The translations under genes were made by a program, and so were the position numbers. Below the pieces are notes generated by a model that made no database searches, was not told where the DNA came from, and saw only the letters and a list, made by a program, of their open reading frames with translations. This document shows positions 39,047 through 49,584 of a stretch of DNA of 64,000 nucleotides, in pieces. The number at the start of each line of letters is the position of its first letter. The stretch's first letter is position 1. The DNA comes from Pinguiococcus pyrenoidosus. Lineage: Eukaryota > Sar > Pinguiophyceae > Pinguiochrysidales > Pinguiochrysidaceae. Location of the stretch: assembly GCA_019677205.1 (NCBI GenBank), contig JAAMXY010001516.1, positions 248,001 to 312,000 on the forward strand, written 5' to 3'.

Positions 39047-41299
39047 CTACTTCTTGAAACTCACGTCCTTCCTCAGGTATGGGTGCGTGCAAAGCATGCG
39101 AATGTCTGGGCGGTCAATCTGACTTGGCTGCAGGCAAGCCCGGATGAAGTCCTTGGCACCAGCGGACACGATTGGCTTCTCTGGGAACTCGACGTCCCGG
39201 CCGCTCAGGCGGAGCATCAGCCCGCTGCCCAGCAATTGGTCTTGCGTCATGCCGTCCCCAATGGGTCGCTTGCCAAAGAGCATTTGGTAGTAGATGACGC
39301 CAAGGCTGAAGACGTCCACCTTCGAGGAGATCCGTGGCGGCTCGGGACCACGATGGAAGCACTCGGGAGGAAGGTACCAGTACGTCCCGGCACCCTGCGA
39401 AGTTAGCTCCAGGGAAGTGCCTTCTTCGGAGTTGTCGATGACCTTGGACAGGCCGAAGTCGGTGATCTTCACGCACCCGTCGGAATCGAACAGGATGTTC
39501 CCCGGCTTCAGATCGTAGTGGATGATGGCACTGCGATTGTCATCCGCGCTGGGCGTGTTGAGATACTTGAGCCCGGCCAGAATCTGCAGGAGCCAGGTTC
39601 TGGCGTCCCGCTCGGGAATGGATATGTACTTCTTCAGGTGGCGATCCAAGTCTTCGCCGTCGCAGTACTCCAGCACGGTCGCAAACGAGTTCACATCGAT
39701 CTCGAAGACGTCGAAGAGGCAGACGACACGAGGGTGGCTGAGATTGCTGTGGATCCGGTATTCGCGGGTTGCGTGCCTCGTGTAGTTGATCTTTCGCTCC
39801 TCGCTCCATTCCGGTCTCAGTTGGTGGACCTTCACGGCGACCGTCCGCAGGCATTTCAAGTCGTAGGCTCGCCACACCTCACTGAAGCCACCCTTCCCAA
39901 GAAGCGCGCAAAGTAGGTACCTTCCGTTCAGCATTCTTTCGCGCTCGGATGAGAAGCGACTGCGATCTTCGTGTCGCTGGCGCTTCAGCTCTGTGATGTA
40001 GTCCAACTTCTCCGTCCGAAAGTTCTTGACGTCGTCAGCGAGCACTTGCTCTTCCTTCTTCAGCGCATTGTGCTGCATGCGTGCAATTTCCTCCTCTTGG
40101 ACGAGCTCGAGCTCGTCGAGGGCTGCCTTGGGGACGTCGGGTGTGGTCCCTTTGCCTGCATCTCTTTGGCGATCATTTTGCGCTTTCTTCAGGGCACTGC
40201 GTTGTCTCGCCAGCTCTTTCTTCCGCGCGTCCAAGGCGTCACGACGCTCTGCGAGCGCGTCCTGCCTTTCTTGCAGCTCTTGATGGCCATAGCCTTCTAC
40301 CCAAACCTCTTCGACCTGACCAACTCCTCGAGATGGGCGGACCCTTCCGCCCTGGGCCGGCACCGTCATCAATCGTCCCAGCCGAGGGGCAGCTTCCATG
40401 AGCTTCTCTCGAGCGCTTCTCGCCTCACGCACGGACGCCTCCTTGATCAGGCCTGCGACAACTTCCGCCGTGCGCACTTCCTTGTCCTTGAGGGTGGCGA
40501 GAGCGGTCTCAAGCTCGTTCTGGGTCGCCTGGAGTTGCACCCGAAGGCCGGCAGTCTCTTTCCTCACTTCCGCCAGCCTCTGCGATGTGTCGTGACGGTC
40601 AGATTCCACCGCATCCAGCTGACTCTTGGTGGCAGTCAACTGAGCAGTCAGCTTTTGCACATCCTCGGAGGTTGACCGGGCGGGGGAACTTCGACTCCGG
40701 TCCGCGTTGGGCACGTGGTTCTCCCGGTTATCTGGAGAATCGTGCTCCGCAACGCTCAAATTGCCGCCGCCCTTCCGTCCCTGGGACCCCGGGGCTCTCA
40801 ACCGGACCGGAGCAGGGGCATCGGCCGTCTTCGACGGTGCCCAGTCGGCTTTCACCTTCCCGAAGTAGCGCGTTATGGGCTGGGTGTTCTTCAGATCGAT
40901 CGGGTTGCTCCGCTCGGATGCCCGGGAGCTGGAGCGACTCGCCGAGTTGCTAACGGTGTCCTCCAGGTGCACCATATCCAAGCCGGTAGCAGAGAAGCGC
41001 CGCTGCCTCTTCGGAGCTCGGTCCGCGGCAGCCGCGTTGAGCGCTGGCTTCGGTGCTGGTCGCGCCCGTGTGCTGCGCTGCATCTTTGGTGGCATCGGGA
41101 GGGCGATCTCGGGGGGCTTTGGCGGCTCCGGAACCGGCATCTCTTGCATATCGAAGCCCACTTGAAAGCTCGTCTGCGACTGCGATCTTGACATGGAGTC
41201 GACGTCCCCACTCAGCGGCCCCTTCATCCGCCCTTCCAAGAGCTGCAGGCGACTGGGCGAGATGGGCAGCTGCTTGACATCCTCACTTGCCGACGCCAT
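39047..41299 (-). CDS. TLK: Tousled-like kinase
   Basis: 750 residues from the ATG at 41299; the open frame continues upstream through a Ser run encoded by CTG repeats, without ATG. The N-terminal third is disordered, with a PIP-box-like TQPITRYF and basic patches. Two coiled coils (about 225-300 and 335-450) and a complete C-terminal kinase domain follow: glycine loop LLGKGGFSEV, VAVKV (Lys), HYDLKPGN (HRD variant), DFGLSKVID and YLPPECF. Coiled coils directly before a kinase containing INYTRHATREYRIHSNL-type sequence are diagnostic of Tousled. In the family it phosphorylates the histone chaperone ASF1 during S phase; oligomerisation through the coiled coils activates it. Confidence 0.92.
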   Translation of the reverse strand: MASASEDVKQLPISPSRLQLLEGRMKGPLSGDVDSMSRSQSQTSFQVGFDMQEMPVPEPPKPPEIALPMPPKMQRSTRARPAPKPALNAAAADRAPKRQRRFSATGLDMVHLEDTVSNSASRSSSRASERSNPIDLKNTQPITRYFGKVKADWAPSKTADAPAPVRLRAPGSQGRKGGGNLSVAEHDSPDNRENHVPNADRSRSSPARSTSEDVQKLTAQLTATKSQLDAVESDRHDTSQRLAEVRKETAGLRVQLQATQNELETALATLKDKEVRTAEVVAGLIKEASVREARSAREKLMEAAPRLGRLMTVPAQGGRVRPSRGVGQVEEVWVEGYGHQELQERQDALAERRDALDARKKELARQRSALKKAQNDRQRDAGKGTTPDVPKAALDELELVQEEEIARMQHNALKKEEQVLADDVKNFRTEKLDYITELKRQRHEDRSRFSSERERMLNGRYLLCALLGKGGFSEVWRAYDLKCLRTVAVKVHQLRPEWSEERKINYTRHATREYRIHSNLSHPRVVCLFDVFEIDVNSFATVLEYCDGEDLDRHLKKYISIPERDARTWLLQILAGLKYLNTPSADDNRSAIIHYDLKPGNILFDSDGCVKITDFGLSKVIDNSEEGTSLELTSQGAGTYWYLPPECFHRGPEPPRISSKVDVFSLGVIYYQMLFGKRPIGDGMTQDQLLGSGLMLRLSGRDVEFPEKPIVSAGAKDFIRACLQPSQIDRPDIRMLCTHPYLRKDVSFKK

Positions 41300-41741
41300 T
41301 GATCCACAAACGCCACCACTTCTGCTGCTGCTGCTGCTGCTGCCGCTGCTGGTGCTGCCGCCTCGTTCAGGAAAGACAGCCAAAGCCCTAGCTGCCAGCA
41401 CGTCGCGAAGAGACCTTTGCTGACGATGCTCCGCCCTGGGAAGCTGCCTGAAGGTCCGAAGGAGAGACTCCGGCCAGACAGAAGCGAATCGGGGCGGTGG
41501 TGACTTTGCAAAGGCGCGCGACGTCGATGGAGACTCTTTAAAATCCCTTGGCGGGAAGTTCGGCGGTCTCCGGAGGGCTCCGGAACGCGGGTTTCGTGTC
41601 GCGCAGAGTTGGTCCGGTGTCGCGCCGACGCTCCGGACTTTCTTGTAGGAACAATTTTTTCAAACCTTCCTCAAGGATTTCGACGCTCTCCAGGATCTTC
41701 GCCGGCTCTCAGCGGAACTGGGCGAGGTGCCCTTGTGCAAC
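41300..41741. other. Divergent spacer with CTG repeat
   Basis: 442 bp between the TLK and WDR54 starts. A (CTG)n run (about 41328-41352, then imperfect) lies just upstream of the TLK ATG and would read as poly-Ser if translation began earlier. Nothing else recognised. Confidence 0.5.
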
Positions 41742-42876
41742 ATGGCTGAGGCGGAAAGGCGCTGGCGGGCGACGGAGCTCGCTGCTCCGGGCTTGAGAGA
41801 GACTGCTAGCTACCTCTTTGCCAACCTGACGACGACGGCAGATTTTGCAGCTTTCATCGGCCATTCAGCGGTGGTCATCCTACCTCTGTACGAGGACGCC
41901 TCTGAGAAACCTATCTTAATTGACACGGAGGACATGGGCACGGTCTTTCAGCTGCGATATTGCCGCTTCCGGTCGTTTCGCGGCCCGCTGCTCGTCCTGG
42001 CTGGACCCTATGGAGTGCAGGTGAGAGAGCGCCTTCTGTCTTCGTTTGGCCCCTTTGCACTTTGGACAAAAGTGCTGACAAGTAGGCTGCATTGTTCCTG
42101 GGGAAAAGGTCTGGGAAGAAGATGGGCGACGAATGCTTTGCAGCGTGCGGACGGAGGCGATGGATTTCCCCACGCCAGCATCGGAGAACAGATTTGGCTA
42201 CGCCAAGGGGATTGGCTTCAGCCAGGCCACCGACGAGCTCTTCGTGGGGACGAGTGCAGGAGAACTCAAGGTGTACGAGATCTCGCGAGTGGGTCGCCTT
42301 TCCATGGTCGCCTCCTTCGCGATGCACTCGGGTGCCGTGAGCAGTTGCGACTCCGACGGGCGCTTTCTCGTGACGGGAGGCGAAGACGGCACGGTGGGGG
42401 TCTGGGACGTCGACAGCGACTACCGGAAGGTGGACCTTGTCGGCTTCAAGACGGAACTTGTCACCGTCGTGAGAACTCTGGGGGCAGGTCGAGGCGATGC
42501 GAGCTCGTCGGCCGTCTTCGCGGGGTTTGTAACCGGTATGATCCGGATCTTCCGGGTCGACGCCAGATCAGTGGTGCTAGAAGTTGAGATCGCTGCGCAC
42601 TCACGACCGGTGCTCGGCCTAGACATTGACCAGAGCTCGAGCACTTTCGTGTCCTCCTCCGAGGATCAAGTGCTAAGCATCTGGACGCTTCCGCGTGCCG
42701 GCGATGGAGACATGCTCGTGGAACACCTGCTCTCCGACGTGATTGAGAATAGAATGGTGGTGGGCGCGGCGTACGCCAAGGACGGATCGGGACGCATCTT
42801 TGCGTCCTGCTATGAGAAGGCGGAGTTGAACATGTGGGAAGAGGAAGGGGAGGCGAAGGCGGAAGCGAAGGGCTGA
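41742..42876 (+). CDS. WDR54-like WD40 protein
   Basis: Exons 41742..42020 and 42109..42876 (88-bp intron with a CTGAC motif, phase 0) give 348 residues, near human WDR54 (about 334). The splice joins LVLAGPYGVQ to VWEEDGRRML, paralleling WDR54's strand ending GIQMYE. WD-like blades: ELFVGTSAGELKVYEI, FLVTGGEDGTVGVWDV, AGFVTGMIRIFRV, and FVSSSEDQVLSIWTL followed by VEHLLSDVIENRMVVGA, a WDR54-like C-terminal segment. Function is poorly defined in the family. The acceptor used is AAAAG/GTCTGG; the TAG acceptor 23 bp earlier breaks the frame. Confidence 0.72.
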
Positions 42877-43263
42877 GGAGGCACCTCATCGAAAGCGTTA
42901 GTCTTGCTTGTGCGTTTGAGCCCAGGCCTTCTCGCATTCTGACTGCATTTCCAGCTCGGCATTCCGTGGCTGTCGTCCATAGCTCGCTCATACCGACGTT
43001 CTCGATGCTCAACTACTCCATCCTCCAAAAGCGCGTTACCTCAAAGTGCGCACACGCGCCGTACGCAAGCGCTTCATGCCTCTGTGTACGGCCCGTCACC
43101 CTTTATGATGTCCTAGATCGAGTCACTTCTACCTTCGTGATACCCTGCAAGCAGCATTCAGTACAGTTCGCAAAACTTCGCTTCCGGGGTGCCAGCGAAA
43201 CTTCTAGGGGGGGGGGGGGGGGGGNNNNNNNNNNGCTCCCTCTGGAGCCAACCGAAACTAAAA
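42877..43263. other. Convergent spacer with assembly gap and 18-G run
   Basis: 387 bp between the WDR54 and permease stops. It contains a run of 18 G (43207-43224) directly followed by ten N (43225-43234). No gene or repeat otherwise. Confidence 0.7.
43225..43234. other. Assembly gap (10 N) after an 18-G run
   Basis: Ten N beside a long G homopolymer, 29 bp beyond the permease stop codon. Like the gap at 12956, it sits in non-coding DNA at a C/G homopolymer. Confidence 0.95.
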
Positions 43264-45324
43264 CTAGTACGGCGGGGTCTGCGGCTTCGGAATCGTGATG
43301 GACCCGTATCCGTGGTACGCCTGTCCCTTGAGGCGCGGTGTCGGGTCCCTGTCGAACGCCGCGCTCCGGATCTCACCGTAGGAGCCACCTGATCGTTGCA
43401 TCGGGGGCTGAATCATAGAACCGCGATGTGACGGAGACGGCGCCCTTCCCGGGGGTGCGATCAGCATCAGGCGATCCGGGTGCGACTCGGGCCCGTCAGC
43501 AACAGACTGCGGACTCGGACTGTAGGTGTACGCTCGGTCCCGGAGCAGCACCTGCTTCGGATTCAGCACAGATATGTCGAGGGCATTGTCCAGGATCGGC
43601 TCCTTGACCCACTTCAGACCGTGCACGCTCTGCAGCACGCGGAGGATGAAGAACAGGGCAGCGGAGAGCACGTATCCCACGGTGAACCTCCAGCCCTGAT
43701 CTTCCGGCCGCACGTAGAACCCAATCTCTGAGCTGTGGATGATTCCAAACAACGAGAGAACGGCAGCGAAGAGAGACCACGTGACGCAGTGCATGAACTT
43801 TCGGTCGACGACGTAGATCAGCACGGTGCTCATGATGATGCTGACCAGGAGTCCTCCGCTCCCGAGAGAAACGAGGCCCTGATAATTGATTCCCTTGATC
43901 ACCTCGTAGCCGACCTCTGCCGTCGAGCCGTCGTGGTCAAGCACCATGCTGCAAAGATCACCCTCGAGCGCAAATCCATCCGCACAGGGGCCTTCGGTGG
44001 CCGCGTACGAGATGGTCGTGCCTTTCTCCAGGTGGAAGTAGGTGGAGTACGTCTCGCCCACGTTGTCCCCCAGGGTGGAGTATCCCCATTCCGATATGCT
44101 GGGGACGATGCCGAGCAGGATGGCGGGATAGTGCCGCGGGTTGGCCATCTCGAGCACGTCGCTCCCGATCACGAGGCCCACGTACACGATGATGGGCTGC
44201 ACGCTCTGGTTGATGACCACCGAGAGCACGACGGAGGCGGCTCCACTCATGCAGATGACGAGGAAGGCGAGCGCGTTGCAGATCGAGTAGCCCTGCCGGC
44301 CGCCCATGCTCTTGAAGGCCGGGTGTCCCGTGTAGACGGTCATGCCGAAAACCGAGCCGAACAGGGCGCCGACGATGGTGCCGAAGCCGTCGCTTGCCAT
44401 GCTCTCCCGCAGGGGGAACTCGTCGCCGGCCTGCGCCGCGGACTCGACGCATTGGATGGTCCCCACTGCCACCGTGATCGCCACCGGCACGACGATGCTG
44501 ATGTACGGCGCGACCTGGTCGAAGGAGGAGAAGATCTCCCAGATGGGGAAGACGGGAATCTTCAGGCCCAGGTCCTGCACCGCGTCCTCGACCATCTGCG
44601 GGTTGCTGAGCCGCGTCGCCCAGCCCAGAGCGGTGCCCAGGAGCAGCGCGATGACCGCGGAGGGCACCTTGCCGAACTTGACCTTGCCGAAGTAGGCCGC
44701 GAACACGATCGTCAGCGGCAGCAGCCCCGCGATGGGCTCGGCATACACGTCGAGCAGCTGGTTGAGCAGCAGGTAGGCGAAGCCCACGGACGCGAGGCTG
44801 GTCATGAGCGCCACCGGCGGCGTGAGCTCCCGCACCTTGGGGCCAACGAAGGCGAAGCCCATGGCGAGCACGCCGCACAGCAGGTTGCAGGCCACGGCAA
44901 CTCGCCACGCGAACTCCGCGCGCTCCTCGTGCGTGCCGTCGTGGGAGTAGTAGGCCGGGTACACGATGCTGAACATGAAGGCGAAGGCTCCGGGGGTGTT
45001 GATTCCGTACGGCTGCGCGCACACGTCCACTCGTTGCAGTCGCTGCGCGGCGCGGCGGGCCATCCACGCGTAGTACACGTTTCCGAACAGCATGCTGAGG
45101 CCCACGCCGGGCACCACGCGATTAAAGATGATGTCCTGCGTGCTCACGATGCGCAGGGCGCTGACCATGACCAGCAGCGTGGCGACATTGTTGCTGAAGA
45201 GCGCGATGAACGCGTCCGCATCACCTTTCGTAAGCAGGGGATACGCCACGCTGGCCGGCGCGAGCTCCCCGGCCGCCAGAAAGGACGCGAACTCCGGGTC
45301 TGCGTCCTCACGGGCCTTCTTCAT
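43264..45324 (-). CDS. NCS2/xanthine-uracil-permease-like multispan transporter
   Basis: 686 residues from the ATG at 45324, one exon. About 12-14 hydrophobic helices are visible, including VATLLVMVSALRIV, GVLAMGFAFVG, PIAGLLPLTIVFAAYFG and FGTIVGALFGSVFGMTVYTG. The sequence QPYGINTPGAF and the half-helix pattern with conserved Gly/Pro suggest the NCS2 (nucleobase-cation symporter 2) or a neighbouring 7+7 inverted-repeat permease family. An approximately 60-residue loop (about 430-490) contains several Cys. The C-terminal 80 residues are cytosolic, rich in P, S and R. In the family these are proton-coupled purine or pyrimidine uptake carriers; the substrate is not predictable and SulP-like relatives are an alternative. 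Confidence 0.7.
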   Translation of the reverse strand: MKKAREDADPEFASFLAAGELAPASVAYPLLTKGDADAFIALFSNNVATLLVMVSALRIVSTQDIIFNRVVPGVGLSMLFGNVYYAWMARRAAQRLQRVDVCAQPYGINTPGAFAFMFSIVYPAYYSHDGTHEERAEFAWRVAVACNLLCGVLAMGFAFVGPKVRELTPPVALMTSLASVGFAYLLLNQLLDVYAEPIAGLLPLTIVFAAYFGKVKFGKVPSAVIALLLGTALGWATRLSNPQMVEDAVQDLGLKIPVFPIWEIFSSFDQVAPYISIVVPVAITVAVGTIQCVESAAQAGDEFPLRESMASDGFGTIVGALFGSVFGMTVYTGHPAFKSMGGRQGYSICNALAFLVICMSGAASVVLSVVINQSVQPIIVYVGLVIGSDVLEMANPRHYPAILLGIVPSISEWGYSTLGDNVGETYSTYFHLEKGTTISYAATEGPCADGFALEGDLCSMVLDHDGSTAEVGYEVIKGINYQGLVSLGSGGLLVSIIMSTVLIYVVDRKFMHCVTWSLFAAVLSLFGIIHSSEIGFYVRPEDQGWRFTVGYVLSAALFFILRVLQSVHGLKWVKEPILDNALDISVLNPKQVLLRDRAYTYSPSPQSVADGPESHPDRLMLIAPPGRAPSPSHRGSMIQPPMQRSGGSYGEIRSAAFDRDPTPRLKGQAYHGYGSITIPKPQTPPY

Positions 45325-46260
45325 GTCTGTCCGCCTCACACTCGGCGCTGCAGTGCGGCGTCGGAGCAGCTAATGCGGCGTCGAGGTTTAAGTTGCCGTG
45401 TAGTACGAAGGCGGGGCTTGCTTGCTTTTCTGCCAGCTCGCGGCGCTGTGTTACAGGCCGACGAGGAGGACTGAATGTTGAACCTTTTGAAACACGTTCA
45501 ACTCGTTCCTTGAGCTGCTAGATGAACTTTTGCGAACCTCAAATGTCTTTTGGAAATTGTGGAAGCTCGCGGCAACCAGTCAACGGCCCAGGTTGAACGT
45601 CGGCCTGCTGTGACGTGTGTGTGTAGTAGTGACGGAGGCTCGGGAGGATTGCTTCATCCCTCTTTCACCCTTGAATTGGCGACGATTTGGTCGAACCCCC
45701 GCGCGCGTTGCCACGCCTGTCTGCCACGCCTGTCTGCCACGCCTGTCTGCCACGCCTGTCTGCCACGCCTGTCTGCCACGCCTGTGCGGTTGCTGAGCTG
45801 TGCGCCGTCGTGCAGAAGTCTCCCTCCCATTCGACAACCATATCAGCCCCCACTTCGCGCGTCTCCGCCGGCTGCACAGGGCGAGAACGGCAGGGGCGGG
45901 TTTGTCGTCGGGGCCTCCGAGGCGCGATTCTTTTTGTTCTTCGGGAGGCCGGTGCGTCTTGTGTGAGATGCTTGAGAGGAACAAGGGAACGATACTTCAT
46001 GCGGACTTTCTGGAGACGACAGCAAAGTGTCCGACATCACATCAACCTCTCAGAAAGGGGAAGCAGCGGGCTTCCACCCCAGCTCTACTATCAACAGAGT
46101 GAACCGGCCCTTGTCTGTCGCTGTCTTGCTTTCCAGCAACCTCAAGGGCTCTTCTCGTTTTGCGGGGCATGCCGCCGGCTGTGTTTGCCCTCGCGCGGCA
46201 CAGACGCGGGTCGGCACGCACACACGAACATGCAGCACTAGAAAGCAGCTACTACTTCTT
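45325..46260. other. Same-strand spacer with minisatellite
   Basis: 936 bp between the permease and PPR genes, both on the minus strand. Apart from the 13-bp array (45711-45785), I see no supported gene; the open frames here are short and low complexity. Confidence 0.55.
45711..45785. repeat. 13-bp tandem repeat, unit CCACGCCTGTCTG
   Basis: Five identical 13-bp units in a row plus a sixth partial copy that diverges at CCACGCCTGTGCG. The perfect identity suggests recent expansion. As 13 is not a multiple of three, it reads in rotating frames and is not coding. Confidence 0.92.
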
Positions 46261-49200
46261 TCACCAACCTAGCTCGTCACCCGACCCGTCGGGTAGGAGC
46301 GTGTCGTACAGGCCCATTTGCTCGCGAAGCCGATCGCAGAATATCGGGTCGTGCTTCCACGCGTCCATCTGCTCCTTGTAGTCCTCCAGCTCCAAGCGAA
46401 CGCCGTTGCGCTCCATCAACCCGACGACGGCCAGAGCTGCACGGACATTCCCCTGCTGCGACGCCTCGCGGGCGGCTGCCTGCTTTGGTCTCGCGTCCCT
46501 GGCGCGCGACTCGCTCTCTCTCGCCCTTGCCTCCTTTGCCGCCGCTTGCAGCGTCACTTCCTCTGCCACCTGCCTCGCCCGTCGGGCGTCCGTGCCGTGG
46601 CATGCGCTCAGGGCCGCAGCGTAGCATCGCTTCGACGGCTTCATGCCGGTCTTGAGCATTCCATTTAAGATGCCAAGGGCGTCGTAGCACTTTCCCTCGT
46701 GTGCCAGAATCTGCATCACGGTTCGGTACTCCTCGGTCGTGATCCCGTGTCGCCGCTTCTTCTCCTGCAGGAGGTGAAGAGCTACCCTGCTGGCTTCCGC
46801 CGGGACGTCGCCAATCCTCCCGAAGACGGCAGGCAGCAGGGCCAGGTAGTCCACCGAGCTCGAAGCCTCAGCAGAGAGCTCTTCCAGGGCGTGCAACAGG
46901 TCTGCGTAGCTTCTCTCGGTCGGAAGGGCGACGCCCATCTGCGTCATCTCGTTGTACAGAGTGAGCGCCAGAGCGTATCCCTCCAGTGCCTCGGGCCTGC
47001 GGTCTCCCTGTCCCGCGCAGGCCACGCAGGCGGAGAGGGCCACGCCGTAGGTTCCTGAGCCACAGCTGCGACCCCATCCGCGAGAGCAGTTCTGCCGAGC
47101 CCTCCAAAGCACGTCCCTGGCCTCGTCGCACCTCTTCGAGGCCATGAGGACGAGGAGGGCCGCGTTGTATGTCGCGACTGTCGGCTTTGGGAAGCATTCA
47201 TTCTCCGCCGAGCTGGCCTCCATGCGCCGAAGGATCTCCAGCACGCTTTCCCAGTTGCGTGATTGCCGCTGCGCTGCGATGGTGGCCGTGCATCCGGCTA
47301 CGTTGATCGGCAGCCGCAGCTTCCGCATCGCGTCCAGCATGAGCAGACCGCCCTTTCCATCCTTGGCTTTCTGGAAGGCGATCAGAACTGCCTGGCCGAG
47401 ATCGCTCGAACGATCCAAAGCCGCGAGTGCGAGCTTGTAGCTGGGCGCGCCGTCCTCTCGGCGGGAACCGCCGTCCTTGCTGTAGTGGAATCCGAGGATC
47501 CGGCTCGCTGCCGCGATGTCGCCTCGATTCGCGATCATGCCCAGCACGCGCCGCCACGCGTAGCCATAGAAGGGGTCGTCCATCCAGGCCTTCTGAAGCG
47601 GCTTCTCCAGCAGGCGAAGAGCGACGTCGGTGCTGCACAGGTATTCCGAAGCGCGCAGGGCCAACATGAAGCATCGCCGAAGGTTGGCATCTTCCGCGGC
47701 GAGGCCAAGCTCGTCCAGGTCGAGGCTCCGTACCAAGTCGCCGTAGATCAGCAGGGCCTGCGCTAGCAGCTTCTTCCTCCGGGGATCCGAAAGCAGCGCG
47801 TTGCAGTCCTGAGGAGTCACGGCGCCTTTGACGAGGGTCAAGTTGGCTCCCGCGGCGCTCAGAAGGGACGACATGGCGTTTGCCACCGAGGCGCAGCTCG
47901 GCGTGATTCCCTCTACGCTCTGCCCGCTGGAGGGGTCTCGACGAAACTTGCGCCCTTCGCTCAGCTCCTGGGTGAAAGGCCAGGACATTTCTACCGCCGC
48001 CTCGAGAGAGGGTGCCTCGGCTTGCTCGCCGTCTGCCTGCGAGTTCGCAGATATCAAATGCAGCACCTCGCGGACGAGGTGTGGTCGCTGCGACTTTGCC
48101 AGCAGATGCATGATTTGGTTCAGTGCGTGCACGCTGACCGCCCCTTGTCCCCCGGCCTCGTTGGTCTGGGCGCGTCGCTGGAAGAGCATGGTCAACCACG
48201 CGGAGATTGGCTCAAAGGAGGACGTCTCATCCGCCGCATGGATTATGGCTGCCGCCGCGGCGGTCCGTGCGTCGCCCCTGATGCGCCCGCTCTCCAAAGG
48301 GGTCTCTCTGCGAGCGGCGTGGGAGGCACAAGCCTCCTCAGGAGCCCCGGTCGGATACTCGACGTTCTCGAGAAGCTCCTTTCCCAAGCGGATCGCGTCT
48401 TCTAGGCGCCGGCAGGTCGTCTCCGGTATCCCTGAGCCCCCGAGACGACACAAGCGAATGTTGCGGACAATGCCGTAGAGTGCCGCGTTGACGCAGAAGA
48501 GGTTGACCTCCTTTCCGCTATCCTGTGCCTCACGATAGAACTCCACGGCCGATCGGATATCGCCCACGCGGGCACCCGCGTCGATCGCACTCCCATAGCT
48601 GACGATGTCGGGTTCCACGCCCCTCGAGCGCATGTGATCCAGCAGCAGCCGCGCTCGCTCGACACCGGCTCCGCTCTTCGCGCACGCATTCAGGGCGATG
48701 TTGAAATTGGTGAGGAACGGCGGCAACGACGGATCCAGGAGGTCCTCGCTGAACTTCAAAGCGACGTCCCACATCCCGCTCTTCGCCGCCGCTCGCATCA
48801 CGATCGCCCCCCCACCACGCGGACTGAGATCATGGGCGGCGGCGAGCGCATGCAGCTCGCAGGCCTTGTCGGGAAGGTGCTCGCGTTCGCAGCACTTGAG
48901 CGCGTATGCGAACTCCTGATGCCACGGCCACGTCCACGTGACGTTCACGCCGTGGTGCTCATGCAACCGATCGAACGTCGATAGCCATTGCTGTCTCCGC
49001 CGCGCGCTTTTGTAGGTGTCAAGCAGAAGGCGGTAGACGCTCGGCGAAGGCACTTCCTTCCCGTCCAGCAGGATGTCCTCGATGTTCGCTGCGGTCTCCG
49101 AGTCCCGAAATCGCCTCGCGTAGATCAGCGCAGCCTTGTGGCACTGCATTTCCGCCGTCGTGCGCTCATCGTCATCCACTCCGGCTTCGCTTCCAGGGCC

Positions 49201-49584
49201 ATATCTCGCGCGATCAGGCCGATCTGGAGCTGTCGGCGTCGAAGCATCTCGCTTCGCTTTGCCCTGCCGAACTCGGCGATGCGTTGACTGCAGCAAGGCG
49301 ACGATCTCATCCAGCTGACCAGCGTTGCCGAGCTCTGTAGTCTTCCGCTTCGCCTCCAGCCACGCGCTGTTGGCTTCCGCTGGGGTCATCGCGACGCGCG
49401 TGCTGTGGCGGTTGGGGAAAGCTTCTGCTCGTACGTTTCTTTCGCTCGCTGACAGCTCGCCATTTCCGGAGACCCTCGGCCTAGCGCGGACCACAAATCC
49501 ATTCACGTCATTCACGAGCATGCAGATGCCGCCGAGGACGAGAAAAAGAAGCATCTGGTGGCCCTTGCATGACGCCGGCGCCAT
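46261..49584 (-). CDS. Pentatricopeptide-repeat (PPR) protein with plastid-type leader
   Basis: 1107 residues, one exon, ATG at 49584. The start MAPASCKGHQMLLFLVLGGI is a signal peptide ending near DVNG, followed by FVVRARPRVSGNG: Phe then an Arg-rich stretch, as in bipartite red-plastid leaders. PPR motifs are scattered through the chain, for example FNIALNACAKSGAGVERARL, VSYGSAIDAGARVGDIRSAV, ATYNAALLVLMASKRCDEAR and CYAAALSACHGTDARRAR. Spacing is irregular, so many repeats are degenerate. In the family such proteins bind organellar RNA by sequence and act in processing, stability or translation. The leader suggests a plastid RNA target. No DYW or SMR domain is seen. Confidence 0.85.
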   Translation of the reverse strand: MAPASCKGHQMLLFLVLGGICMLVNDVNGFVVRARPRVSGNGELSASERNVRAEAFPNRHSTRVAMTPAEANSAWLEAKRKTTELGNAGQLDEIVALLQSTHRRVRQGKAKRDASTPTAPDRPDRARYGPGSEAGVDDDERTTAEMQCHKAALIYARRFRDSETAANIEDILLDGKEVPSPSVYRLLLDTYKSARRRQQWLSTFDRLHEHHGVNVTWTWPWHQEFAYALKCCEREHLPDKACELHALAAAHDLSPRGGGAIVMRAAAKSGMWDVALKFSEDLLDPSLPPFLTNFNIALNACAKSGAGVERARLLLDHMRSRGVEPDIVSYGSAIDAGARVGDIRSAVEFYREAQDSGKEVNLFCVNAALYGIVRNIRLCRLGGSGIPETTCRRLEDAIRLGKELLENVEYPTGAPEEACASHAARRETPLESGRIRGDARTAAAAAIIHAADETSSFEPISAWLTMLFQRRAQTNEAGGQGAVSVHALNQIMHLLAKSQRPHLVREVLHLISANSQADGEQAEAPSLEAAVEMSWPFTQELSEGRKFRRDPSSGQSVEGITPSCASVANAMSSLLSAAGANLTLVKGAVTPQDCNALLSDPRRKKLLAQALLIYGDLVRSLDLDELGLAAEDANLRRCFMLALRASEYLCSTDVALRLLEKPLQKAWMDDPFYGYAWRRVLGMIANRGDIAAASRILGFHYSKDGGSRREDGAPSYKLALAALDRSSDLGQAVLIAFQKAKDGKGGLLMLDAMRKLRLPINVAGCTATIAAQRQSRNWESVLEILRRMEASSAENECFPKPTVATYNAALLVLMASKRCDEARDVLWRARQNCSRGWGRSCGSGTYGVALSACVACAGQGDRRPEALEGYALALTLYNEMTQMGVALPTERSYADLLHALEELSAEASSSVDYLALLPAVFGRIGDVPAEASRVALHLLQEKKRRHGITTEEYRTVMQILAHEGKCYDALGILNGMLKTGMKPSKRCYAAALSACHGTDARRARQVAEEVTLQAAAKEARARESESRARDARPKQAAAREASQQGNVRAALAVVGLMERNGVRLELEDYKEQMDAWKHDPIFCDRLREQMGLYDTLLPDGSGDELGW

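Noticed and set aside
43735-45474. 579-residue plus-strand open frame
   Set aside because: Antisense to the multispan permease. The translation is rich in His/Asp/Glu repeats and lacks any motif, while the minus strand gives regular membrane helices.
45550-46000. Plus-strand frame through the CCACGCCTGTCTG array
   Set aside because: Translation is driven by the 13-bp tandem repeat (CLPRLSATPV), so it is not a credible protein.
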